Shown here: positions 1 to 9,612 of the stretch, piece after piece
Layout of the letters: every line of letters begins with the position of its first letter
Position numbering within the stretch: position 1 is the first letter of the stretch
Assembly (NCBI GenBank): GCA_036435485.1
Contig: CM071598.1
Span: 181,794,148 to 181,858,147, forward strand
DNA from: Saposhnikovia divaricata
Lineage: Eukaryota; Streptophyta; Magnoliopsida; Apiales; Apiaceae
Direction of reading: 5' to 3'
DNA length: 64,000 nt
Made by a program: the position numbers and the translations under genes
Notes under the pieces: model-generated
Seen by the model: only the letters and a program-made list of their open reading frames with translations
Told to the model about the DNA's origin: nothing
Databases searched by the model: none

Positions 1-1008
1 GTTAGTGTATCGGGTTTCTGCATCCAGCAATCTCTTGCTTACATAATACACCGGAAACTGCACCTTCCCTTCTTCTCGTACCAGAACCGCACTGATAGAA
101 TACTCAGAAACTGCTAGGTAAAGTATCAGAACCTCACCATCAATTGGTTTAGAATGGAGCGGGGGGCTACCCAACTGCTCCTTTAGCTTCTCAAAAGCAG
201 CTTCACATTCAGCTGTCCACTCAAAGTTCTTTCCTTTCTTAATTGCTGAGAAGAATTCCTTACACCTGTCTGAAGATTTTGAAACGAACCTGTTAAGAGC
301 TGCAACCCTCCCTGTTAATGACTGAACCTCCTTCACGCTCTTGGGTGACCTCATTTCCAACAAAGCTTTAATTTTTGCAGGGTTAGCTTCAATACCCCGG
401 TGATTAACAATGAACCCGAGAAACTTTCCAGATTCTACCCCGAATACACATTTCTGAGGGTTGAGCTTCATTCTATATTTCCTCAATATGTCAAACATTT
501 TTGCCAAGTGCGAAACATGATCAGCTGCCTCTTTTGACTTTACCAACATATCGTCAACATATACTTCCATTGTTTTCCCAATTTGATCCTTGAACATCAT
601 GTTTACCAGACGCTGATACGTAGCTCCCGCGTTAATTAGACCAAAAGGCATCCCAATGTAGCAATACAACCCCCTATCCGTTATAAAGGAAGTATGTTCT
701 TGGTCTGGGCCATACATAGGAATCTGATTATATCCTGAATATGCATCCATAAAGCTTAGCAGGGCATGCCCAGCAGTTGCATCTACCAGCTGGTCAATAC
801 GAGGAAGCGGGAAGCTATCCTTTGGGCACGCTTTATTCAAGTCTGTAAAATCCACACAAGTACGCCATTTTCCATTGGGCTTTTTGACCAGCACTGGATT
901 TGCCAACCACATGGGGTAAAAAGACTCCCTCACCAAACCAGCTGCCAATAATCTGTCCACCTCTTCTCTCAAAGCGGAAGCTCTTTCACCACCTATAGCC
1001 CTTCTCTT
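1..1008 (-). pseudogene. Reverse transcriptase / RNase H region of Tat-like gypsy element (partial)
   Basis: Translating the minus strand downstream of the TAG at 1009-1011 gives a gypsy reverse transcriptase in the same frame. Visible motifs are KPNGKWRTCVDFTDLN, LSFMDAYSGYNQIPM, the finger/palm IGMPFGLINAGATYQ and the catalytic YVDDMLVKS, then the thumb (KFLGFIVNHRGIE) and an RNase H start (VSEYSISAVLVREEG). No further stop is seen down to base 1. It would copy element RNA into DNA. The domain is separated from protease by one in-frame TAG, and the C-terminal RNase H and integrase lie outside the window. Assignment to RT is certain; functionality is doubtful because of the stop. Confidence 0.9.
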
Positions 1009-2379
1009 CTACCTTACCGTTTTCGCTTCTGGATCAATATTAAGACGATGACACATTACCTTTGGGTCTATCCCAATCATATCTGAATGATCCCAAGCAA
1101 ACACGTCCACATTCTTTCTAAGGAAGCTCACCAGAGCTTCCCTCATATTTGAATCCAGCTGTTTTCCGACTTTCAGCTCCTTACTAGAATCAGTGTCATC
1201 TACCATAAAAGATATAGTGTCTCCTGCAGCACCAGCTTTTTCTTTGGATTCGGGCATCCTAGGATCCAAATCAATTTCTACCAGGTTCCCTTTACCATCC
1301 ACCTGGGCAGATTCAGGTACCTCTTTCTGTGACTGCTCCAAAATTTCCACCTCATCGAAGTCACTGTCATTGACTTCTTCCAAGATGCCTTCAAAAAAAT
1401 CACCATTATTGTTTCCCTTTTTCTGTTGAGGTGCCTCCAGCATAAGCACCTCCCTTCCAGTACCTTCCCCCAAAAACGAAGCTACATCCACGTAAGGGTC
1501 TTCATCTGGATGTTGCACAATCATAATTGTATTGCATGATTCTCTCTCACATACTCCTCCTTTCCTTTGAGAGGACTCTTCAGCCGAAGTATTTGGAAGT
1601 CCAAGATAGCGATAACAGTTGTCAGTTGTTCCACCATCTACCAACAGCAAGTGTTTTGAGGCTTGCTCAGCAGTACGCAAGGCCTTACCGTAACATTCCC
1701 GTGAGTCTGACTGACATCCTCGTAGGCACCCAATCCCATTAGGAGTTGGAAATTTCATTGAGAGATGGTAAATAGAAGTCACCACACGCATCTCCTTCAA
1801 AAAAGGCCTGCCTATGATAGCATTATAAGATATGTCTTCGTTCACAACCATAAACTCTGCAACCTGGGTTGCCACATAAGGTTCACTCCCGTTCCTGATT
1901 GGGAGTCTCACTCGTCCCACAATCTGCACTGGACCTCCAGTAAATCCATATAAATCGTTGTAAGAAGGGAACATTTCTTTATCCAGGAGACCCATTTTTT
2001 GGTAGGTATCGTAAGCTATTATGTTACAAGAGCTTCCATTGTCCACCAAAATTCGATGCACATTCATTCCCCCAATAGAGAACATGACCACCAGAGCATC
2101 ATTATGTGGGTGATGCACATGCTTTGCATCTTCTTCAGTAAAAGTGATGTCTGCAGCTTCCCCCTTAAACAGCTTTGGGGGCCTTTCAGCCAGGTGGAAG
2201 ACATTGGTAATGGGAGCTCCTTTAGCCTCCTGGGCAAAATTTTTCATAGAGTTCCTGCTTGTGCCTCCAATGTATGGACCTCCTATTATGGTACGGATAC
2301 TGTTTGCCCTTGCTGTACGATCAGGTACCATTTTTTCTGCCTCCTTTCTCTCTTTCTCATCTTTATACTTTTTCGCCTC
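1009..2379 (-). CDS. Protease segment of gag-pol, Tat-like gypsy element
   Basis: This frame continues directly from gag after the TAA at 2380-2382 and ends with TAG at 1009-1011; the first in-frame ATG is at 2331. The N-terminal part carries the conserved plant Tat segment IRTIIGGPYIGGTSRNS. The retropepsin active site is seen as ILVDNGSSCNIIAYDTY, with DNG in place of the usual DSG/DTG; DNG is common in this lineage. The flap and second conserved block follow (YNAIIGRPFLKEMRVV). The C-terminal half is acidic linker leading to the pre-RT block. The enzyme would cut the Gag-Pol polyprotein. It shares its frame with gag and RT, so one long ancestral ORF is now split into three. Confidence 0.85.
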   Translation of the reverse strand, partial: EAKKYKDEKERKEAEKMVPDRTARANSIRTIIGGPYIGGTSRNSMKNFAQEAKGAPITNVFHLAERPPKLFKGEAADITFTEEDAKHVHHPHNDALVVMFSIGGMNVHRILVDNGSSCNIIAYDTYQKMGLLDKEMFPSYNDLYGFTGGPVQIVGRVRLPIRNGSEPYVATQVAEFMVVNEDISYNAIIGRPFLKEMRVVTSIYHLSMKFPTPNGIGCLRGCQSDSRECYGKALRTAEQASKHLLLVDGGTTDNCYRYLGLPNTSAEESSQRKGGVCERESCNTIMIVQHPDEDPYVDVASFLGEGTGREVLMLEAPQQKKGNNNGDFFEGILEEVNDSDFDEVEILEQSQKEVPESAQVDGKGNLVEIDLDPRMPESKEKAGAAGDTISFMVDDTDSSKELKVGKQLDSNMREALVSFLRKNVDVFAWDHSDMIGIDPKVMCHRLNIDPEAKTVR

Positions 2380-4122
2380 TTACGCCACAAACTCAGTAAG
2401 GTATCCCTTCCTAATTAAATCCTCAAAATGATCCTTCAAGTGACGACAGTCAGCCGTCTCGTGTCCGTTTGCATCATGAAATGCACAATATTTTCCTAGG
2501 TCCCTCCTCCCAGGTGGGCCGATACGAGTCGGCTTCCTGAACACTCCAGCTTTGTCCCCAACCTCAAACACATGCTCAAGAGGTGCCGCCAGTGGGGTAT
2601 ATTCTGAATATCTATTATGACTCTTCAAGGGTGGAGGCTTGTATTCCACAGACCTCCTTGAACCAGTTGCATTCACAGTTAGAGGTGCTGTCCTTTCCTT
2701 GCGACCAGCTTCCCTTTCTGTGGAAGCTGAAGCTCCATGATAGGAAGCACGCCTATCCACATTTCTTCTCCTGGGACTATAGGACCTGCTCCTTTTTCTC
2801 CCATTCCAACCAGTTGGGTTGTTATCTTTCTTCAATTTAGCCATAGATTCCTCAACTACTTTATGAGCTTTAGCCCGTGCATAAAAATCAGCCAGCGTGA
2901 CAGGTTCCTCCTTTTGAAGCTCCTTCCAGAAATCACTCCCAGGCCATATCCCAGCTATCAGAAAATTCTTATAGGTTTCATCGGTAGCCTTCCTCACTTT
3001 GGGCACCTCTGCGTTAAAACGCTTAAAATACTCTCTGAGAGTTTCCTTCTCCTTTTGCTTGATATTTGCCAAAGTGTTAGCAGGAGGTGCAAATGCCACA
3101 GTAGCCCGAAATTGGGTCACAAAAAGTTCACTCATTTGCCTCCAGGAGCGAATTGAATTAGATGGCAGCCTCTTGAACCACTGATGAGCATTATCCCTTA
3201 GGGTAGCTGCCAACAGTCGGCATTTTGTGCGATCCCGGACTTGGTACACCTCCATCTCAGTACTAAAACGGCTGAGATATTCCACTGGGTCTGTGGTGCC
3301 ATCAAACTTCAAATCTCCTACCCCCCTGTACCTAGGTGGAAGGGGTGAATCCCGGACCTTTTTAGTGAAAGGTGAAGCTACAGCTAGTCCTGATGTCGAC
3401 CTCTTCTCAGCTTTAATTTTTTCCAGAGCTTTCCTCAAATCAGCCACCTTATAATTTGCATCCTCTCCGTCTGAGAGGTATTCCTCACTTTCCTCTGTAT
3501 CTTCATTCGAATCTCCATTCTGTTTGTGAGCTGAACTGTTTCGGGAGCTGGAGCTGCCTTCACTCCCGACAGCTGATTGGAGCTTGGTCGACCTAGACCT
3601 CCTGTCATGAGCCCGCTCTTCCTCTCTAGATTTTTCCTTCCTATAGCTCTTAGAACCCCTCGACTGAGACTTGTCAAGGTTGTCATTTCCATCCACCTTT
3701 TCTTTTGTTCCATCCAACACATGCCGTAAATCTTTACTATTGAGCTTCTTCCCCACACGATCAAATACACTCATACTCCTAGTTGGGGAGTCCACAGGAG
3801 CTTCCTTCCGATCGACATTTTCCCGATCTGTTTCCACATCAGAAAAATCATTTTTCCGAGCCTCTTGTTCAGGCTCTTCTTCACTCCCAAAATCCAAATT
3901 TCTTGGTGTCACTTCACGACGTCTAAAACGCCTTTCCGAGGACCTATGCTTTCTTTGTTGTTTCTTTTTCCGCGATGATTTCCTTTCCAATTGGTCAATC
4001 CTACCATCCATAGCTTGAAGATGGTTAAGGATATCCTTAGCAGTTACTTCACCATCAGGATTGGCCTTATGCCTACCATCCTCGCCGCTCGGCGTTCGAA
4101 CAGGTTCGGAATTTTCCGACAT
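2380..4122 (-). CDS. Gag of Tat-like gypsy element
   Basis: A 580-residue open frame from the ATG at 4122. The frame also extends upstream through the primer-binding site without an ATG, so 4122 is the sensible start. The N-terminal half is charged, with many Arg, Lys and Glu, as in Gag basic/coiled regions. The central retrotransposon gag domain is clear (GDLKFDGTTDPVEYLSRF, ATLRDNAHQWFKRLPSNS, LREYFKRFNAEVPKV). Near the C-terminus there is a CCHC-like knuckle in KYCAFHDANGHETADCRHLK. The protein would form the virus-like particle and bind element RNA. It ends in TAA exactly where the protease region starts. Confidence 0.9.
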   Translation of the reverse strand: MSENSEPVRTPSGEDGRHKANPDGEVTAKDILNHLQAMDGRIDQLERKSSRKKKQQRKHRSSERRFRRREVTPRNLDFGSEEEPEQEARKNDFSDVETDRENVDRKEAPVDSPTRSMSVFDRVGKKLNSKDLRHVLDGTKEKVDGNDNLDKSQSRGSKSYRKEKSREEERAHDRRSRSTKLQSAVGSEGSSSSRNSSAHKQNGDSNEDTEESEEYLSDGEDANYKVADLRKALEKIKAEKRSTSGLAVASPFTKKVRDSPLPPRYRGVGDLKFDGTTDPVEYLSRFSTEMEVYQVRDRTKCRLLAATLRDNAHQWFKRLPSNSIRSWRQMSELFVTQFRATVAFAPPANTLANIKQKEKETLREYFKRFNAEVPKVRKATDETYKNFLIAGIWPGSDFWKELQKEEPVTLADFYARAKAHKVVEESMAKLKKDNNPTGWNGRKRSRSYSPRRRNVDRRASYHGASASTEREAGRKERTAPLTVNATGSRRSVEYKPPPLKSHNRYSEYTPLAAPLEHVFEVGDKAGVFRKPTRIGPPGRRDLGKYCAFHDANGHETADCRHLKDHFEDLIRKGYLTEFVA

Positions 4123-4139
4123 TGATTCAAGAGAGAAAG

Positions 4140-4157
4140 CCCCTCCTTCTAGCGCCA
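4140..4157 (-). promoter_or_regulatory. Primer-binding site (TGGCGCT type)
   Basis: Minus-strand TGGCGCTAGAAGGAGGGG lies 4 bp inside the LTR edge. This is the position where a host tRNA 3' end would anneal to start minus-strand DNA synthesis. The tRNA species was not determined. Confidence 0.6.
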
Positions 4158-4161
4158 AAAA

Positions 4162-4982
4162 TGTTATGCAAAAAATTCACACAACACCCCGAGAAAGCCT
4201 CGCCGGAATAACGGGAATTATCCTTGGTTTTCGGATAATTAACAAACCGATCAACTGTACCAAAGCAGGGTAGCTGAACCTAATAATGGTGTTTAGTGTT
4301 TTTTGGGCTGAGTTAGCAAGTTCCCCGGATAATAATGGCAAAAATCCAGCCAAGTATGTCCAGGAATGTATTACTTAGGGTACACGTGCCTTGTGTATTC
4401 AGAAAAGTAAAAAACCAAACCCCTTGCTAATTGCCTACATATCCTATTTATAGGAATCAAGCCCTAATGTAGTTCTTTTAGGTTAGGAATCCTTTCTTTG
4501 TCCATTAAGCCATGAAATTGATAAGATTTAATCCCTCCATCCATGTTAATCTCGAAGTCTTTGTGTAGAAATATGACTTTTCTTTAAATCAGCTACCCCC
4601 TTAGTAGAATCCTATTCGAAGTAGAACTCCTAAATCCTACTCATATGAGAACTCTATGTATGTATAGACATATATCATAAATTTCTAATATTTATCATAT
4701 TAGAAACGTGTATTTCTATAAAATAAACTGTTAATAGGACTCAGTTTACGCCTCCTAAAACCTAGGAGGTAATCCTTATCCACTCGGCCAGCAGAGGTGG
4801 AACCTGTGAGCCCACCTGCACCTACGCAGCTTCCCAAAAAAGCGAACCTCCACCTCCAGAGCTTCCCTCTGGAGGTACACCTCTTTCCTTCCAGCTACCT
4901 TGTTCCTACTTTTTCAATACCCTACCAGACCTTCAACATCCATGAGCCCAAAACTAGGCCCATTGTAAATTTTGGGCAAACA
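4162..4982 (-). repeat. 5' LTR of Tat-like gypsy element
   Basis: On the plus strand the block starts TGTTATGC and ends GGGCAAACA, giving the TG...CA ends and TGTT/AACA inverted termini expected of an LTR (821 bp). It lies directly outside the primer-binding site. On the minus strand a TATA-like CTATAAATAGG lies at about 4442-4456, a likely promoter for the element. The outer boundary is inferred from terminal motifs only, because the partner LTR is off the window. The next five bases (ATAGG) would be the target duplication if the boundary is right. Confidence 0.65.
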
Positions 4983-5801
4983 ATAGGCAAGTCCTCTGCA
5001 TCACTATAGGTAAGTCCTCTGCATCACTATAGGCCCTCTATGTTTCTTTCTCGAAAGCGAAATATGCACATACGGAAAACAATATCCTCACCATTATTAT
5101 GTTAATATTTTATTGTATCTGTGGTATTGCTTTCTAATGTGAAACTTCAACATAAACAGATTTTAGTCAATGTTGGGTGGCTTACATTATCATTTTAAGT
5201 CTTGTCTTAGATTCATTTTAGATCTCCTAAATTATTTTGATTTTGTTTTATCTTACCAGATAAAGTGAATATAAATATACTTCCCCCTTCCCAGCACCAG
5301 GGGCAGTTTGGTTCATTTGTTAAATGGGGTTTCAAGCATTGCAAGAAAAGTTGGTTCAGAATAGCTGGAAACTGGAAAGAAGTCCAGCTATACAAATCCA
5401 TTCTTGGAGTTTTTTTGTTTTCATAATGATTATTGAACAGTTCTCTCTTATAAGTGATTTGCATGGAAGTTGTGATCCACATGCTTTGCTTTCAATATTA
5501 AATACTCCTATATGGAGAAAAGCCGAATAGTTTATTCGGAAAGGACTTAAAATCTGCATACATCTTACCTCCAAACAAAGCAGAAGTTCCGTAATCATAT
5601 TATTGAGTATCGACTATGTTCACTTTGGTAGAACTGGTGCTCAGTATTCTAGCACTGGACCAGTGATGTTACAAGCAATAAAAAGAAACAGTAACAATTT
5701 ATTTTATTTTTCATAAGAAATTAAAGAAGAATATCATCAATTCGATGGGATATCGTATTTGTTAAAGCAACTCCATGTCTCCATAAAATGGTAACACCAG
5801 C
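4983..5801. other. Gene-poor spacer with a 23-bp tandem duplication
   Basis: Between the gypsy LTR and the NTF2 stop codon. A 23-bp unit beginning ATAGG is present twice in tandem at 4983-5028. The rest is AT-rich and probably contains the 3' UTR and terminator of the minus-strand NTF2 gene. Small open frames here overlap on both strands and resemble nothing I know. Confidence 0.5.
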
Positions 5802-6296
5802 TTATCCATAATTAAGGCGGAATATGTCATTTTGAATGAAAAAGTTCCCCTCGGCCATTGGGATCAAATGAAACATCTGCATCATAATCCAGAACATTGT
5901 CCATATGTAAGAAATCAATCTTCTATTAGCACAATGTAAAAACATACATAGGTAGAAAAACTCTGAACAGGTTTAAATAGGATACATATATACCTGACTA
6001 AATCGTAGAGGGTAGTCTTGTCCTGGCAACTGGAGGCTGCCACTAACAAAGACCATGATACCTCCTGGAAAAGACGATGGTTGAGTATCGATGGTGCTAA
6101 TGGCATGGTGGCATTGCCCAAATGGCAATTGATTAAGCTTGTTACATATATCTTCAATCCCCTCTAATCTCTGACCTTCAAAACTGAGTATGGAAGTAGC
6201 TTGGTACAGGGAAGATAATGCGGGTCTATCATTGTCGAATAGATGGTAGTAGTGATCTACAAATGCCTTCCCTACTAATTCAACTTGTTCTTCCAT
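5802..6296 (-). CDS. NTF2: Nuclear transport factor 2 (NTF2) family protein, two exons
   Basis: Exon 1 is 6296-5994 and exon 2 is 5876-5802. They are joined at phase 0 by a 117-bp GT-AG intron (donor GTATAT, acceptor TGCAG). The product is 125 residues, matching the roughly 122-126 residues usual for NTF2. It is a single NTF2 fold: AFVDHYYHLFDNDRPALSSLY at the N-terminus, then ILSFEGQ, CHHAISTIDTQPS, GGIMVFVSGSLQL and the C-terminal strand NDIFRLNYG. In other eukaryotes NTF2 carries RanGDP into the nucleus and binds FG-nucleoporins at the pore. The short, single-domain form argues against the larger NTF2-RRM (G3BP-like) family. The gene looks intact, lies alone, and its 5' UTR is very GA-rich. 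Confidence 0.93.
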
Positions 6297-6351
6297 CTCT
6301 TCCTAACTCTCTCTATCTCTCTCTCTACTCCTCCCTCGACCCTCTAGGCCT

Positions 6352-6361
6352 CTATATATAT
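6352..6361 (-). promoter_or_regulatory. TATA-like box of NTF2
   Basis: Minus-strand TATATATAGAGG lies about 57 bp upstream of the NTF2 start codon. A purine-rich GAGAGA tract (6297-6340) lies between, which suits a short plant 5' UTR. Positional inference only. Confidence 0.45.
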
Positions 6362-8090
6362 TATTTGTGTAAAAGATATATCCCTTCCTGATTTAGCACG
6401 GCAGAAGAAGTGGGAATTGTTGTAAAAGGGAGAGTATTTATAAGCTAAAGTTATGGAGTGAGGAGTGAAGAAAGGGAAAAGATGAAGGAATATATTAAAG
6501 GGAATCAAGTCTTGCTGCATAACAACGCAGAGATGCTGAAAGGATTGAACCACATCTAGGCCTTCTTTCGGTCATTAAAAGCACTTCTTTCGGTAGACAA
6601 CAACACTTACTACCTACAAGAATATATATTTTGATCCAAGAAAAAGCAAAAGCTTTGGATCTACTGTCCAATTATAAAATAAGGCACTTACAAAAGCAAT
6701 TCTGATAGATGGACCTAGAGCACAAGTAATCACTGAAAGAGATAAGCTTACAACATCTAGGTGTATTGCTGTCTCCTTATTTCTATTGCTGGTCCAAACT
6801 TGACAATAGTTGTACAGTACAACCAACACCCCTCCCCCTCTCTCTGTGTATGTGTGTGACTCTCTCCCTCCCCTATACGGAGTATGTTACAGAGAAGATA
6901 AACTACAGATGGGTTTAAGCATCACTAGCTCATCCATTTAAGCTGCACTTCCCGGAGGGTGGAAAATAGAAACGCGCAATCATACCTAGTCCAAAGAAAC
7001 GCACAAAACTATAGAAAGAAAAAAAAATCTGATAACTATTGCTCTGTTTAAGATTTTACATCTCAGAACAAGCATACCTGGGCATGCCTACAAAGAGCTA
7101 CAATCTACCCATTCCCGCGCCCGTTTATAGCACTTTTTGTAAAGCTCAGAGCCCAGAACTTCATTACTTTGTGCCATATATCATCTATAACGACTACAAC
7201 CAGATCGACCTAACTTCTTTTGCAGGGATAAAATTACAGAATCCTATAAAGCTCGTAGAATTCCATAAAAAAATGTGACACGCACAAAGTAAAGATGAGA
7301 AGAAACAACTAACAACAACATTCAAGAAAGGATGATCTACCAATCTAAGATTATATTGACGCACCTACAAGCACTGAGATAGTTTCCTCAAAAGTTCTAG
7401 TCGAGTAACACTGATATTGACTATTGAATTTGGCAGAATATAATTGCCAAATGAGATGCCTCTTGAGTCTTGAGTAACAAAAGTAATTAACTATCTGTGA
7501 TCAGATTTCATCATTAGTTGTTGGCATGTGAACAAGTACAACTGTGCTGTATTGTTATGACCACAGAAGTTGCGATCTTTGCTAATTTCATGTACAACTT
7601 TTAATGAAGACTTTCAGATATTACATTGATACCGAATCTAGTGACAGGAACAGAAACAACAGAAGAGATTTCCAATCTTAAATTTTATGTTCGGATTTCT
7701 GATGCACGCATCATTTCAAAAGTTCTATTCTATATTAGACCCTAAGACACAATAAGCAAAATAATATAACATAAATAAAACAAGAACCGCCAAATTTTAC
7801 CTGTAATAGCTTGTGGATCCTGTATATAAAATCATATGACCCCTGTCCAGATTCTTTACAGGATCCCCCAGTGTCAATGACATGCACAACCTTATCTCAA
7901 CATTGTAACATACTTGCAACAATTTTAGATTGAGAACCTCATTATAACAATACAGTTACAAGGCATGAGTTGCGTTTTTTAAGCAAGTATACAATTTTCT
8001 CTCAACAAGTATGAGTACCACAAGTCTACAATTACTACAAGTACGCCTCAGTGCAAAAATGAACTAATTCATTCACCTTTTCTCGGATAA
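6362..8090. other. Intergenic, upstream of NTF2 and downstream of the OST3/6 relic
   Basis: No coding region recognised. A CT/GT-rich simple stretch lies at about 6830-6875. Open frames here (for example 6614-6829 minus and 7039-7278 plus) have no recognisable protein features. The part next to 8090 may be the former 3' UTR of the OST3/6-like gene. Confidence 0.5.
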
Positions 8091-8278
8091 TCAATTCCAG
8101 CTCGAAGGCCAGTAGGCATGAATTCCATACCCTGTCTTCCAGTTATCCAAAAACACAACCTTCTTAATTGCCCAAAACGACACAAACAGCACAACAATCA
8201 TCACTAACTTTTGCGATTTGACACTCCTAACCCTAACCAAAAAATGAGTCACGAAAGCCAACAACAAACCAACCATAG

Positions 8279-8649
8279 TGCTATGAACTCTGGTGGGCCA
8301 GCCATAAGATTCACCTATGCTAGGAGGAAGCCCAAGGCAGGCAAGCCCAAGTGATAAAAGACAGAGCCCAAGTCGTATTGCTGTTAAATTAAATTATGTT
8401 AAGTGAAGGGTAGAAGGATCTTTTCATGGAGGAGATAGGGTTAAAGGGATTGAGGGAAAACAATAGTAGGGTTATGTGATAATTGTATTGAGTTGTTCTT
8501 ATGTGGGAGAGGCCACCTCTCGAACAGTGGTGAACATTTATCTATCTATTGTAATCTAATTCCAGTACTTCTATCCATTAATCGAGTTTTATCTTCAAGT
8601 TCTGTTCTCAATTAGTGTTATTGTTGTGTGTGGAGTTTAGTCTACAGCA
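8279..8649 (+). repeat. 5' LTR of Reina-like element
   Basis: Starts TGCTATGAACTC and ends CTACAGCA. It is identical to the 3' LTR except for one base. Because the 3' copy holds the end of the pol frame, this copy also carries a stranded open frame for about 24 residues ending at the same stop. Confidence 0.97.
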
Positions 8650-8652
8650 AAT

Positions 8653-8664
8653 TGGTATCAGAGC
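8653..8664 (+). promoter_or_regulatory. Primer-binding site, initiator tRNA-Met type
   Basis: TGGTATCAGAGC, complementary to the 3' end of plant initiator tRNA-Met, lies 3 bp after the 5' LTR. Confidence 0.9.
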
Positions 8665-8682
8665 GGTCAGATCTGAGGAGGA

Positions 8683-9396
8683 ATGGGAGCACCACCGTCG
8701 AATCAACACCGTATTGAGTTACTTGAAAAGAGCTTGGTCGAGTTGAGAGCATCCATGGCGGAACAAGTCACTGGCGCCGTGAATAGCATCTCCCAAAACA
8801 TACAGAGCTCTGTAACCGACCATTTGTCAAGGTTGGAAGCTAGATTCGCCCAATCTAAAGAAGAACAAGATCAGTTTCAGCGGGAGGTTCGATCTACACT
8901 CTCGATCTTGAAGATGACTGAGTCAAATCGCCAAATCGGGCCGAGTTTAGCATCGGGTCGTGTTTTGGGTGATGGATCCGGTCTGGGTTTGGGAAATGGA
9001 TCGGGTATTGGTTCAGGCAGTGGATCGGGTCATGGGTCGGGCCATGGGTCGGGTAATGGGTTCAGGCCGAATCGGGTTGGAATGGTTCCGGGTCGGGTTG
9101 GTGATCAATTTGGGGGAAATTGGAAGGTGAAGAAGTTGGATTTGCCGATTTTTTATGGGACCAACCCTGACGGCTGGATTTTACGAGCCGAAAGATATTT
9201 CCATTTTTATAGGTTGGGAGAAGAGGAAACCTTGGAAGCTGCAGTGGTGTCCCTTGATGGGGATGCGTTACTCTGGTATCAGTTTGAGCATGGACGTAGA
9301 CCCATTCGGAACTGGGCAGAACTAAAGGGCATGTTACTTCGCCAGTTTCGACCATCGGCAACGGGTAGTCTACAAGAGCAATGGCTCCAACCCTGA
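8683..9396 (+). CDS. Gag N-terminal part, truncated by frameshift (Reina-like element)
   Basis: Starts at ATG 8683, 34 bp after the LTR, and runs 237 residues. An N-terminal heptad-like helix (residues about 5-75) is followed by a Gly/Ser-rich tract of repeated GSGSG/GHGSG units (about residues 100-130). The start of the retrotransposon gag domain follows (KKLDLPIFYGTNPDGWILRA, GDALLWYQFEHGRRPIRNW). The frame stops at TGA 9394-9396, only a few codons after the first copy of a 226-bp tandem duplication ends. Without that duplication the frame would continue into the downstream ORF, as gag-pol does in this clade. The product is therefore a cut Gag, probably inactive. Confidence 0.9.
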   Translation: MGAPPSNQHRIELLEKSLVELRASMAEQVTGAVNSISQNIQSSVTDHLSRLEARFAQSKEEQDQFQREVRSTLSILKMTESNRQIGPSLASGRVLGDGSGLGLGNGSGIGSGSGSGHGSGHGSGNGFRPNRVGMVPGRVGDQFGGNWKVKKLDLPIFYGTNPDGWILRAERYFHFYRLGEEETLEAAVVSLDGDALLWYQFEHGRRPIRNWAELKGMLLRQFRPSATGSLQEQWLQP

Positions 9397-9612
9397 CGGC
9401 TGGATTTTACGAGCCGAAAGATATTTCCATTTTTATAGGTTGGGAGAAGAGGAAACCTTGGAAGCTGCAGTGGTGTCCCTTGATGGGGATGCGTTACTCT
9501 GGTATCAGTTTGAGCATGGACGTAGACCCATTCGGAACTGGGCAGAACTAAAGGGCATGTTACTTCGCCAGTTTCGACCATCGGCAACGGGTAGTCTACA
9601 AGAGCAATGGCT
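9161..9612 (+). repeat. 226-bp perfect tandem duplication inside gag
   Basis: Bases 9161-9386 and 9387-9612 read identically by eye. The repeat junctions share CCA: the sequence before copy 1 runs into CCA and copy 2 is followed by CCA. 226 is not a multiple of three, so the duplication moves gag out of frame with pol. Confidence 0.95.

Larger units (their letters stand above)
1..4982 (-). mobile_element. Tat-like Ty3/gypsy LTR retrotransposon, 5' portion (3' part off window)
   Basis: Read on the minus strand the order is LTR (4162-4982), primer-binding site (4140-4157), gag, aspartic protease, then RT and the start of RNase H running off the left edge. That gag-protease-RT order is the Ty3/gypsy order, and the RT style (KWRTCVDFTDLN, YVDDMLVKS) matches the plant Tat lineage. 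The second LTR is outside the window, so target-site duplication and age cannot be measured. The reading frame is continuous apart from two stop codons (2380-2382 and 1009-1011), so this copy is nearly intact but not obviously functional. Confidence 0.9.
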
